Shown piece by piece: positions 16,139 to 23,915 of a stretch of 39,659 bases of DNA. The notes beneath the pieces were generated by a model. The model was not told the DNA's origin. It made no database searches and saw nothing but the letters and a program-made list of their open reading frames with translations. Source of the stretch: Collinsella aerofaciens (GTDB taxonomy: Bacteria; Actinomycetota; Coriobacteriia; Coriobacteriales; Coriobacteriaceae); the NCBI RefSeq assembly GCF_901212495.1, contig NZ_CAAKNY010000037.1:1-39659 (forward strand). The letters run 5' to 3'. Each line of letters opens with the position of its first letter. Positions within the stretch are counted from its first letter, which is position 1. The position numbers and the translations under genes were made by a program.

Positions 16139-17020
16139 ATGGAGTTTGTTCTTGATAACGGTTCTGTTCGCGTGGCACTGAGCACGGCTGGCGGATCGTT
16201 CACTTCGATTAAAGCCAACGGTCGCGAGTACCTGTGGCAGGGCGATCCTTCGGTCTGGTCGGGCCAGGCACCCATTTGCTTTCCGATTTGCGGCGGCCTT
16301 CGTGACGGCCGCGCGATGACCATGGGCGGCCGCGAGGTTAAGCTTGCCCGTCACGGCTTTGCCCGCAAGCAGGAGTGGAAGCTCGAGGAGCAGGGCGACA
16401 GCATGGTTGCGCTGAGCCTAAGCTCTGCCGACCACGCCGAGCTGCTCGAGCAGTATCCGTATCCGTTTAAAATCGTTGCTCGTTACACGATCGATTCGGA
16501 AAAGGTGGCCGTGTCGTACGAGGTGTCCAATGAGGGCACCGAGGACATGCCGTTCTTTGTGGGCGGTCATCCCGGCTTTAAGTGCCCGCTCGACGAGGGC
16601 GAGTCCTATGACGATTACGAACTCCGTTTTGAGCAGCGTGAGGCCGCCGAGCTCTGTACTGCCGTTCCCTCGACGGGCCTGATTGATGTTGAGCATCGCA
16701 GTAAGAACCCTATGATCGGCCAGAACCTGCCGCTTACCCACGAACTCTTCGACTTCGCGGAGACCATCTTTGACGTGCTCGAGAGCCGCGTGGTTACCCT
16801 GACCAAGAAAACCGAGGACAAGGGTGTGCGCCTGACGTTCCCCGACATGCCATACCTGATTGTGTGGAGCAAGCCCGAGGGCGACTTTGTGGCCGTGGAA
16901 CCGTGGGGCGGCCTGTCCACCTGCTCCGACGAGGACGATATTCTGGAGCACAAGCGTGGCTGCCTGGTGGCCAAACCGGGGGAGACCGTCACCCGCGGCT
17001 TTGAGATCGAGATCCTTTAA
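16139..17020 (+). CDS. lacX: LacX-like aldose 1-epimerase family protein
   Basis: The 293-residue protein belongs to the galactose mutarotase superfamily but to the branch of LacX, a gene at the end of lactococcal lac operons. Shared features are an N terminus with GGSFTSIKANGREYLWQGDPSVWSGQAPICFPICGGLRDG, then RHGFARKQEW, VGGHPGFKCPL (His expected at the sugar site), LTKKTEDKGVRLTF, and PYLIVWSKPEGDFVAVEPWGGLSTC. The start at 16139 has GAAAGGGAAGG upstream; eleven more codons are open further up. Its substrate is not established; it could mutarotate a galactose or tagatose phosphate. It lies between lacB and lacC with lacC 52 bp downstream. Confidence 0.88.
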   Translation: MEFVLDNGSVRVALSTAGGSFTSIKANGREYLWQGDPSVWSGQAPICFPICGGLRDGRAMTMGGREVKLARHGFARKQEWKLEEQGDSMVALSLSSADHAELLEQYPYPFKIVARYTIDSEKVAVSYEVSNEGTEDMPFFVGGHPGFKCPLDEGESYDDYELRFEQREAAELCTAVPSTGLIDVEHRSKNPMIGQNLPLTHELFDFAETIFDVLESRVVTLTKKTEDKGVRLTFPDMPYLIVWSKPEGDFVAVEPWGGLSTCSDEDDILEHKRGCLVAKPGETVTRGFEIEIL

Positions 17021-17072
17021 CGAGTATCGTATGCTTGGGGCGGGTCATGCCGCCCCGGAATAGGAGTTCAAT

Positions 17073-18008
17073 ATGATTTTGACCGTTACCATGAACCCGT
17101 CGATTGATACGCGCTATCAGCTCGATAAACTGATTATCGACGATGTTAACCGCGTGACGCCCGAAAAGACCGCTGGCGGTAAGGGCCTCAACGTGAGTCG
17201 CGTGCTGCTGCAGCTGGGCGACGACGTGCTCGCGACCGGCCTGCTTGGCGGTCACATGGGTGCCTATATGGCCGAGCTCATGGATGCCGATGGCGTCAAG
17301 AACGACTTTGTGCCCATCGCCGGTGAGACGCGCATTTGCCTGAATATTCTGCACGAGGGTAATCAGACCGAGCTGCTGGAGAGCGGCCCGCAGATCGCCC
17401 CGGCCGAGCTTGAGGCCTTTACGGCCAAGTTCGCCGAGCTTGCAGCGAAGGCGGACGTTGTGACGCTTTCGGGCTCGCTGCCGCGTGGCGTCGATGCCGG
17501 CTACTATGCCGAGCTCGTCAAGATCGCCGAGGAGGCGGGCGCCAAGGTGCTGCTCGACACCTCGGGTGCATCGCTGGAGGCTGCGCTGGAGTCCGACGCT
17601 AAGCCTGAGCTCGTAAAGCCCAACCTGACCGAGATTAACGGCCTGCTGGGTACGTCCTTTACGACCGATGATGTCGATGCCCTGCGCGAGGCGCTGGCCG
17701 CCGACGGCCGCTTTGCCGGTATCCCCTGGGTTGTCGTCTCGATGGGCGCTGCCGGTTCGGTGGGCTTCCATGAGGGCCACGCGTTCCGTGCCAAGACGCC
17801 CGCGATTGCGGCGGTGAACGCGACGGGTTCCGGCGACTCGACCATCGCCGGCTTTGCGCATGCCATTGCTGCTGGTGCCGACGACGTCACGGTCCTCAAG
17901 ACCGCCAATACCTGCGGCAAGCTCAACGCCATGGATCCCAAGACCGGCCACCTGGTCATGGACCGCTGGGACGAGATCTACAACAGCGTTGAGGTGACGG
18001 AGCTTTAG
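17073..18008 (+). CDS. lacC: Tagatose-6-phosphate kinase
   Basis: LacC phosphorylates tagatose-6-phosphate to tagatose-1,6-bisphosphate with ATP. The 311-residue protein is a PfkB-family kinase with the LacC pattern: MILTVTMNPSIDTRYQLDKL, the substrate-binding TAGGKGLNVSRVL (residues 33-45), VTLSGSLPRG, KPNLTEINGLLG, and VNATGSGDST with the catalytic base Asp255. The family also contains 1-phosphofructokinase (FruK), but the surrounding lacA, lacB and lacX genes favour LacC. It is followed directly by hairpin-rich intergenic sequence (18009-18195), which starts at the base after the stop codon. Confidence 0.93.
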   Translation: MILTVTMNPSIDTRYQLDKLIIDDVNRVTPEKTAGGKGLNVSRVLLQLGDDVLATGLLGGHMGAYMAELMDADGVKNDFVPIAGETRICLNILHEGNQTELLESGPQIAPAELEAFTAKFAELAAKADVVTLSGSLPRGVDAGYYAELVKIAEEAGAKVLLDTSGASLEAALESDAKPELVKPNLTEINGLLGTSFTTDDVDALREALAADGRFAGIPWVVVSMGAAGSVGFHEGHAFRAKTPAIAAVNATGSGDSTIAGFAHAIAAGADDVTVLKTANTCGKLNAMDPKTGHLVMDRWDEIYNSVEVTEL

Positions 18009-18050
18009 GGTTACGCGGTTTTACCAAACCGCGTAACCAGCCGACGCTGC
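18009..18050 (+). ncRNA. Partial copy (C) of the structured element
   Basis: Starting immediately after the lacC stop codon, 18009-18021 pairs perfectly with 18026-18038 (13 bp) around a TACC loop, and is followed by GACGCTGC at 18043-18050. This equals the 5' module of copies A and B (TACC-loop hairpin plus GACGCTGC) but the large three-part stem is missing. It lies seven bases before copy B. It could also act as a lacC 3'-end hairpin. Confidence 0.6.
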
Positions 18051-18056
18051 ACCTCG

Positions 18057-18195
18057 GGTTCCGCCGTTCTACCGAACGGCGGACCGGCCGACGCTGCGCG
18101 GGCCGCATTTGGACAATCTGACGTTCAACTTCAAGGGCGCGACCAGAAGGTCAGCGCCCTTTCGTTTCACGTCACCTTGTCTCAAATGCGGCCCG
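18057..18195 (+). ncRNA. Conserved structured element, copy B (candidate RNA)
   Basis: Same 139-nt length and fold as copy A. Hairpin 18061-18069 / 18074-18082 with TACC loop; GACGCTGCG (18090-18098); long stem 18099-18116 with 18177-18195, including a perfect 13-bp block and the same bulged T (18182); inner stem TGACG / CGTCA (18119-18123, 18170-18174); terminal hairpin 18133-18140 / 18154-18161 capped by GACC-AGAA-GGTC with the same bulged A (18153). Loop pieces TTCAACTTC and TTTCACG correspond to CTCAGCTTC and CTTCACG in copy A. CTCGCTG follows the long stem in both. Confidence 0.7.
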
Positions 18196-18250
18196 CTCGC
18201 TGCCCGTCTTCTACTTGCGGCGTTGGCTTGCTCCGGATGCGGCAGTTATA

Positions 18251-18329
18251 GTCATTGGGGACGTTCTTTAATGACTAGTCGTTTAAGAACGTCCCCAACG
18301 ACTAGTCGAACAAGAACGTCCCCAATGAC
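18251..18329. repeat. GTCATTGGGGACG-type inverted repeat
   Basis: An 18-base unit at 18251-18268 is the exact complement of 18312-18329, and a third copy with one change sits at 18285-18302. The unit also occurs at 13280-13297. CTAGTCG-type linkers lie between copies at both loci. It is an intergenic REP-like element between the convergent lacC and galT genes. Confidence 0.7.
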
Positions 18330-18333
18330 TACT

Positions 18334-18375
18334 TAAAAAACGGCGCCCGCCGGCGATGTTGCCGACGGGCGCCGT
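18334..18375 (-). terminator. Terminator of the galM-galK-galT unit
   Basis: On the minus strand ACGGCGCCCG (complement of 18366-18375) pairs with its complement at 18340-18349 with further pairing inside, followed by TTTTTTAAGT (18335-18340 read in reverse). It lies 39 bases after the galT stop codon. Confidence 0.83.
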
Positions 18376-18413
18376 TGTCGTGCGGGCTGCTGTTGAGCGT
18401 TCGGGCCCGTGCT

Positions 18414-20042
18414 CTACAGCGAGTCGATAAAGCGCTGTTGGGCGGCGCGGCCGGCTTCGTCCCACTTAAAGACGCCGGCGTTGTCGAGTACGCGGCCAAA
18501 CACCACGCCGACCTCCTCGTGCAGGATATCGATGGCGTTATCGGCCGCAAGCTCATCGGCGCGGCGGGCAAAGACGTCCTCGGCCCAGGCGGCGTGGCTG
18601 CGGCAAAGATCGTCGCCCTCGAGCGCAGCGGCAAGATCGTAACTGGCATCGGCCTTGGCCGCCAGCAGATGCTCTCGAACAGCACCGAGCTCTGGAACCA
18701 AGCGCGGCGGTAGAATGGCCAGGCCCATGACCTCGATCAGGCCGATGTTCTCCTTCTTAATGTGGTGGTACTCGGCATGCGGGTGGAAAACGCCCAGCGG
18801 GTGCTCGTCGGTCGTGATATTGCAGCGAAGCGCCAGATAGGCTTCGTAGATTTCGCCACCGGCATTGCCGCGGGAGTCGACGCGGCGGATGACGGGTGTT
18901 ACGGTGTTGTGCGCCACGCCGTCGGCTGTGTGCGCGATGACGCCCACCGATTCATCGGTCCACTCGCGCCATGCCAGGATAATCTTCTCGGCGGCATCGA
19001 GCAGCGCGCCGCGGTCATGCGAGCGCAGGCGCAGCACTGAGAGCGGCCACTGCAGCACGGTACCGCTGACCTGGTCAAAACCGGGCACGCTAAACTGCGA
19101 GACCTCGGCGGCGTGCATCATGGGGAACTCGTGTGCGCCGCCCTGGAAGTGGTCGTGCGACAGAATCGAGCCGCCCACGATGGGCAGGTCGGCGTTGGAA
19201 CCGATGAAGTAATGCGGGAACAGGTCCACAAAATCGAGCAGGCAGGTCAGGCCCTTGCGGTCGACGTGCATCGGGCGATGCTCGGAGCTCATGGCAATGC
19301 AGTGCTCGTTAAAGTACGCGTACGGGCTGTACTGGAAGCCCCAGCGCTCGCCGTCGAGCTGGATGGGGATAATGCGCAGGTTCTGGCGAGCGGGATGAGC
19401 GCCGCCGTCTGCCGCAGCGGAGCGTCCAGGGTAGCCCTCGTTCTCGATGCACAGCTGACAGGCGGGATACTTCTCGCCCGTGTTTTTGGCGGCACCGGCC
19501 GCGGCAATGTCGCGCGGGTCCTTCTCGGGCTTGGACAGGTTGATAGTGATCTCCAGGTCACCCCAGTTGGTGGGGGTGCTCCACTTGATGTTGCGCGCGA
19601 TGGCGGCGCGGCGCACGTAACCGGCGTCACAGCACAGGCCGTAGAACCAGTCGGTCGCGGCGCGAGGTTCGTTGACGCCCATGCGGCCGCTGAATTCCTC
19701 GTTTACAACCGAAGGCCTTGGCATGAGCACACCCATGATGCGCATGGCGATGCGGTCGCGGCCCGATGCCGTGTCCTCGGCGGCACCGTTGGCAACGGCG
19801 GCCTCGGAGAGCGCGGCGAGCGTGCCTTCAAGGTCAAAGTCGGGCAGGGTATCGGGGTGCAAGAACGAAATCTTCTCGGTCTTGAGTGCCCAGGTCATGT
19901 CGAGCGCGGGACCCGTGGCGCCGATGCACTCCAGAATGGTGTTGTAGGCCCAGATGCGGTCGTCCTGTCCGATCATCGACCGGTGGATGGCATATTCGAT
20001 GAGGCCCTGCGCAGCCTCGCGCACGTCGGTCATTACAGCCAT
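18414..20042 (-). CDS. galT: UDP-glucose-hexose-1-phosphate uridylyltransferase, class II
   Basis: GalT exchanges UMP between UDP-glucose and galactose-1-phosphate in the Leloir pathway. At 542 residues it belongs to the long class II form found in Gram-positive bacteria, with GRMGVNEPRAATDWFYGLCCDAGYVR, then QLCIENEGYPG, SHDHFQGGAHEFPM (catalytic region with H..H) and HPHAEYHHIKKENIGLIEVMG at about 420-440. The ATG at 20042 overlaps the end of galK by ten bases; an alternative ATG at 20033 shares bases with the galK stop (TAATG). GGGGG ten bases ahead slightly favours 20042. Either way translation is probably coupled to galK. Confidence 0.93.
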   Translation of the reverse strand: MAVMTDVREAAQGLIEYAIHRSMIGQDDRIWAYNTILECIGATGPALDMTWALKTEKISFLHPDTLPDFDLEGTLAALSEAAVANGAAEDTASGRDRIAMRIMGVLMPRPSVVNEEFSGRMGVNEPRAATDWFYGLCCDAGYVRRAAIARNIKWSTPTNWGDLEITINLSKPEKDPRDIAAAGAAKNTGEKYPACQLCIENEGYPGRSAAADGGAHPARQNLRIIPIQLDGERWGFQYSPYAYFNEHCIAMSSEHRPMHVDRKGLTCLLDFVDLFPHYFIGSNADLPIVGGSILSHDHFQGGAHEFPMMHAAEVSQFSVPGFDQVSGTVLQWPLSVLRLRSHDRGALLDAAEKIILAWREWTDESVGVIAHTADGVAHNTVTPVIRRVDSRGNAGGEIYEAYLALRCNITTDEHPLGVFHPHAEYHHIKKENIGLIEVMGLAILPPRLVPELGAVREHLLAAKADASYDLAAALEGDDLCRSHAAWAEDVFARRADELAADNAIDILHEEVGVVFGRVLDNAGVFKWDEAGRAAQQRFIDSL

Positions 20043-21238
20043 GCCGCGTAAGCCCCCTTGTCAGAGATAGCGTAATGACGGGCAGAGCCTTCGCCCAGCC
20101 AGCCGTTCATCTTGGCGATAAAGGTGTCGACCAGGTCGAGCGGCACGAAGGCCTGGATGGTGCCACCAAAGCCGCCGCCGTGGATACGGACGGCGCCGCG
20201 GCCGTCGAGCACGTGCTCGGCCAGTGCCAAGGCATACATCGAGGGTTGCTCGGAGCCCAGCTTGGCAACGACATTCTGCAGGTACATGGCAGAGCTGGCG
20301 CCGGACTCGCGCGTGAGGACCAGGAACTGGTCGATGTCGCCGGCGTTCAGAGCTGCCCAGCGCTTGTCGACCAGGCCGTTCTCGTACCAGTAGTGAACGG
20401 CGCGCAGGCAGGCGCGGTCGCCCAGCTTGGCGCGCAGCTCGGGGAGCTTGGCGTCAAAGTCGGCAACGTCGACCTCGCACAGGCGTGCCTTGCCAAACTC
20501 GGCGGCGACGTCTTGCATCTCGCGTGGAACGGCGGCGTAGTCGTCAGTGGCGGCCACGTGGTCGGCACCGACCTTAACAAGCACGAGCGCATAGCCGTGA
20601 TCCTCAAAGTTGAGCTCGAGCTTCTGGGTCTTAGGCTGAGCCTGGTCCTCAAAGTCCATGTAGGCAAGGCCACCCAGGCACACGGCGGCCTGGTCCATCA
20701 GACCACAGGGCTTGCCATAGTAGTTGTTCTCGGTGCGCTGGCTCATCTGGGCGAGCGCGACGGGCTCAATGGCGGGAGCGCCCCAAAGCGTCCCCATGGC
20801 GCGACCGTACGCAGCCTCGACGGCAGCGGAGCTCGAAAGGCCGCCGCCCGAGGGGACGGAGCAGGTAAAGGCGAAGTCGAAGCCATGGGGCTCAACGCCC
20901 AGCGCTGCGATCTCGTGGGCCATACCGCGCACGAGGCTCGCGGACGTGCCCTTTTCGGGCTCCTGAACATCTAGCGTGTCGAGCGTAATCTCGAAGGTGG
21001 GATAGCCCTCGTCGGCAACACGGACCTTGTTGGTGTCGGTTGCCACAGCGATGCCGTCGACGGCGACATCGAGCGAGCCGGCGATAACATGGCCGCCCTC
21101 GTGATCGGTGTGATTGCCGCTGATCTCGGAACGGCCGGGCGCGTGTACATAGAGCACCTGGCGGTCGCCGATGGGGCCAAACTCCTCCTCAAACAGCTTG
21201 GTGAGCGTGGCAAGTGTCTTCTCGTCGGGGGTAGTCAT
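20033..21238 (-). CDS. galK: Galactokinase
   Basis: GalK phosphorylates alpha-galactose at C1. The 401-residue GHMP kinase has the galactokinase signature GRSEISGNHTDHEGGHVIAGSLD near the N terminus (R, E and D contact the sugar), the ATP loop SVPSGGGLSSSAAVE, YYGKPCGLMDQAAVCLGG, and a C-terminal GGGFGGTIQAFVP. The ATG at 21238 has GAAAGGAAG upstream. It is the middle gene of a galM-galK-galT operon and overlaps galT. A terminator-like hairpin at 21298-21345 separates it from galM, so it may also have its own promoter. Confidence 0.95.
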   Translation of the reverse strand: MTTPDEKTLATLTKLFEEEFGPIGDRQVLYVHAPGRSEISGNHTDHEGGHVIAGSLDVAVDGIAVATDTNKVRVADEGYPTFEITLDTLDVQEPEKGTSASLVRGMAHEIAALGVEPHGFDFAFTCSVPSGGGLSSSAAVEAAYGRAMGTLWGAPAIEPVALAQMSQRTENNYYGKPCGLMDQAAVCLGGLAYMDFEDQAQPKTQKLELNFEDHGYALVLVKVGADHVAATDDYAAVPREMQDVAAEFGKARLCEVDVADFDAKLPELRAKLGDRACLRAVHYWYENGLVDKRWAALNAGDIDQFLVLTRESGASSAMYLQNVVAKLGSEQPSMYALALAEHVLDGRGAVRIHGGGFGGTIQAFVPLDLVDTFIAKMNGWLGEGSARHYAISDKGAYAAWL

Positions 21239-21297
21239 GGAGTCTTCCTTTCTTGTTTATCCCGCGTGAGCTGGGGTTGCCGTGTTAAGTGAAAAGG

Positions 21298-21345
21298 AAT
21301 TAAAAGATACGGGGGAGTAGACGGGAGTCAAATCGCTGCTCCCCC
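21298..21345 (-). terminator. Hairpin between galM and galK
   Basis: On the minus strand GGGGGAG (complement of 21339-21345) pairs with CTCCCCC (complement of 21311-21317) and the following sequence is GTATCTTTTAATTCCTTTT. It may partially terminate transcription after galM. Confidence 0.65.
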
Positions 21346-21364
21346 GCACTTCGAAGAGAGTGGG

Positions 21365-22441
21365 TTAACGGACGGTTGAGAATCGATAAACGATTGTCGA
21401 GCTAAACGGGCGGTCAGGTGAGCAGACAGGGTGTGCCCAATCTGCGTGATGGTTGTTGTCGGGCCAAAACTCGGGCTCAAATGCAACGCCGTCGCGCGGT
21501 TTGTAGTCGGCCCCGTTTTTGGCGTTTGTATCGTCGAGCCAGTTGCCGGTGTACAGGTGCGCGCCGGGCGCAGTGACGAAGATGTCGAGTGTGCGGCCCG
21601 AACTTAAATCCTGAAGGCACAGGGCGTGACGTGGACCGGCGTCGGGCGCGAAGCCATCAAGGCAGAAGCAATGGTCAAAACCGTGTGCGATCTTGAGTTG
21701 TTCATCGTTCGCATCGATGTCACGACCGAGTTTTTTGGGTACGCGGAAATCGAACGGGGTGCCCGCTACCGGGCGAACCTCGCCAGAAGAGACGTTATCC
21801 TCGCGCTGGGGGAGAAACGCCTCGGCATCGATCATCGCAACCTGGTCCAGAATCGTGCCGGAATCGTGCCCGGCAAGATTGAAGTAGCTGTGATTGGTCA
21901 TGTTGACAAACGTGTCGGCATCGGTGACGCAATGTTGCGTGCAGGTGAGCTCGGCGGCACCGGTCGGACCGGCTTGCAGGGAATAGGTCACGGTAAAGCA
22001 GCGGTTGCCCGGAAGCCCCAGTTCGCCATCGCGCAGCTTGCAAGTAAAGCTTACCGTGTTGGTGATCTCGTCGACATTGGCGTCCCACACACGCTTGTGG
22101 AGGCCGTGTTCAAGGTCGGTGTGAAGATTGTTGGTCTTTTTGGGACCGTCGTTGCGGGTCATCTGATAGACCGTGCCGTCAATCTCGACCTGCCCATTAT
22201 CCGTGCGGTTGGCCGAAGGCCCGATGGTTCCGCCGTAGCACGCCGGATTGTCAAAGTAGCCATCCAGATGGTCGAAACCAAGCACGATGTCTGCCACGTT
22301 GCCCAAGGTATCGGGAACCTCGATGCCGAGGATCGTCGCGCCGTAGTCCATGACGCGCACGTGAGCGCCTGCGCAGACAAGGTCATATACCGTTACCGGC
22401 GCGCCGTCGGGGGCGGCGCCGAACAGAGTTGTATTGATCAT
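21365..22441 (-). CDS. galM: Aldose 1-epimerase (galactose mutarotase)
   Basis: This is the second GalM-type mutarotase of the window, 358 residues. It keeps the family motifs: VRVMDYGATILGIEVPD, GGTIGPSANRTDNG, NNLHTDLEHGLHKRVWD, VNMTNHSYFNLAGHDSGT and APGAHLYTGNWL. AAAGGA precedes ATG 22441. It heads the operon with galK and galT, so its natural role is to supply alpha-galactose to GalK. A TGTTAACGTACTC box at 22521-22533 and a CCGTGAACGGT box at 22586-22596 lie upstream, shared with the divergent LacI gene. It is clearly homologous to the copy at 510-1562, but the two differ in many positions and are not a recent duplication. Confidence 0.93.
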   Translation of the reverse strand: MINTTLFGAAPDGAPVTVYDLVCAGAHVRVMDYGATILGIEVPDTLGNVADIVLGFDHLDGYFDNPACYGGTIGPSANRTDNGQVEIDGTVYQMTRNDGPKKTNNLHTDLEHGLHKRVWDANVDEITNTVSFTCKLRDGELGLPGNRCFTVTYSLQAGPTGAAELTCTQHCVTDADTFVNMTNHSYFNLAGHDSGTILDQVAMIDAEAFLPQREDNVSSGEVRPVAGTPFDFRVPKKLGRDIDANDEQLKIAHGFDHCFCLDGFAPDAGPRHALCLQDLSSGRTLDIFVTAPGAHLYTGNWLDDTNAKNGADYKPRDGVAFEPEFWPDNNHHADWAHPVCSPDRPFSSTIVYRFSTVR

Positions 22442-22520
22442 GAGCGTCCTTTCGAGTACGACGCCATCGCTTGCGCGGCACGGAGCGCAAGCGCCATGGT
22501 ATCGAAGTGCTTGTCCCTTA

Positions 22521-22656
22521 TGTTAACGTACTCATACGCGAGTGCCATGGACTTCTTCGGATTCCTGCAATCGGTCGAAAATGGGCCGTGAACGGTATTC
22601 AGGGAGCGTTGTCGTCACCGTATAACCGCTGATGGGTATAGTGGAGTACGTTAACA
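22521..22656. promoter_or_regulatory. Divergent galM / lacI2 control region with three boxes
   Basis: TGTTAACGTACTC at 22521-22533 and its exact reverse complement at 22644-22656 flank the region; between them CCGTGAACGGT at 22586-22596 equals the lacF/lacA box. The distance of 123 bp between the two 13-mers would allow DNA looping. The same 13-mer occurs upstream of mglB and, with one change, mglA. Confidence 0.65.
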
Positions 22657-22746
22657 TTACCGAAAGATGACAAGCCCTCCCAGCGCAACCTGCATTTTCG
22701 TTGAGGAGGGGCATTTGGTTTCTCGTGCAGAATCGAAGGTGATTTT

Positions 22747-23778
22747 GTGGCAAGGCGCCCTTCCAACGATACGGCTTCGCGGCCGGTCTCCATGGCCGAT
22801 GTTGCCCGTGCTGCCGGCGTTTCGCAGCAGACGGTTTCGCGCGTTGCCAACGGACTGCCCAATGTCAACGAACAGACGCGCCAGCGCGTGCAGGCGGCCA
22901 TGAGGGACCTCGGTTTCCGTCCGAGTTATGCTGGTCGTTCGCTGCGCGATGGCCGCTACTATTCGGTCGGCTTGTGCGTTAACGACGTTACCAAGTTCGG
23001 CAATCTTACAATGATCGATGGCATTGCAAGTGCTGCCCGCGAGCGCGGGTGCGCCATCACGCTGGTCGAGATGTCCAAGACCGAGGAGTTTTCGCTTGCC
23101 GAAGCCACTCGGCGCATGGCTGCACTTCCGGTGGACGGCATCATTATCGGCATGAGCCGCTTGGCTCCCGACTTTGAGACCTTTGAGCCTCTGCCGGGCA
23201 TTGGCACGGTCATCGTTACCATGTATGCGCATCCGCGTGTGGCCACGGTCGACTCTGACCACTATGGCTGCTCACTGCTGCTTATGAACCACCTGTTTGA
23301 GCTGGGCCATGAGCAGATTCGCTTTATCGGCGGTCCGTCTTTTTCGGTGGATGAACGGTTTCGCCGGGCGGGTTGGAAAGACGCACTCGAGCGTAAACGT
23401 ATCAAACCGGTGAAGCCGCTCGAGGGCGACTGGTCTGCCAACAGCGGTTATGAGGCCGGCAGGTATCTGGCGGAGCACGACCGTACTATGACGGCGATTT
23501 ATGCGGCGAATGACCAGATGGCAAACGGTGCAATTGCCGCGCTTCGTGATAGCGGCTTACGCGTGCCCGAGGACGTGAGCGTGGTGGGCGTCGATGATTC
23601 GCTTGACGACTTTGTCGCGCACAACGAGCTCACAACCGTACGATTCGATCTACATCAGCGTGGGCGCGAGGTGGTTGAGCATGCAGTCCCCAAAACGGGG
23701 ATGTTGGACAAAGCCGTCGCCATTCGTATTCCGGGCCAGCTCATCGTTCGACATACCACGGCGGCTCCGCGCGCATAG
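22747..23778 (+). CDS. LacI-family regulator, GalR-like candidate
   Basis: The 343-residue protein has a LacI helix-turn-helix at about 15-65 (VSMADVARAAGVSQQTVSRVANGLPNVNEQTRQRVQAAMRDLGFRPSYAGRSLR) and a sugar-sensing core (YYSVGLCVNDV, LFELGHEQIRFIGGPSF, IYAANDQMANGAIAALR, DVSVVGVDDSLD). It starts with GTG at 22747; AAGGTG lies five bases ahead. Divergent from galM-galK-galT and two genes upstream of mglBAC, it is the best candidate for the protein that binds TGTTAACGTACTC, found twice in its own promoter region and once or nearly so before mglB and mglA. It resembles the regulator at 11499 in architecture. The effector is inferred to be galactose or a derivative. Confidence 0.9.
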   Translation: MARRPSNDTASRPVSMADVARAAGVSQQTVSRVANGLPNVNEQTRQRVQAAMRDLGFRPSYAGRSLRDGRYYSVGLCVNDVTKFGNLTMIDGIASAARERGCAITLVEMSKTEEFSLAEATRRMAALPVDGIIIGMSRLAPDFETFEPLPGIGTVIVTMYAHPRVATVDSDHYGCSLLLMNHLFELGHEQIRFIGGPSFSVDERFRRAGWKDALERKRIKPVKPLEGDWSANSGYEAGRYLAEHDRTMTAIYAANDQMANGAIAALRDSGLRVPEDVSVVGVDDSLDDFVAHNELTTVRFDLHQRGREVVEHAVPKTGMLDKAVAIRIPGQLIVRHTTAAPRA

Positions 23779-23915
23779 TTTTGGCGGGTCGATAGTGGTA
23801 TATTCCGCACCAATAACAAACGGTAAGGATACTGCCAAATAGCTGCTGGCATGTGACCGAGTGTTATGATAAACGGGTTCTTTTGTCTATCTAGCTATCT
23901 AGGAGGCTTTGCCTG

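Noticed and set aside
15881..16354. Minus-strand frames between lacB and lacX
   Set aside because: They overlap the structured element and the start of lacX, and show no family resemblance.
16989..17951. Long minus-strand frame opposite lacC
   Set aside because: Shadow frame; the plus strand encodes an intact PfkB-family kinase.
18109..18336. A 75-codon frame after lacC
   Set aside because: It runs through the structured element and the inverted repeat and has no ribosome binding site; the nucleotide-level structure explains the sequence better.
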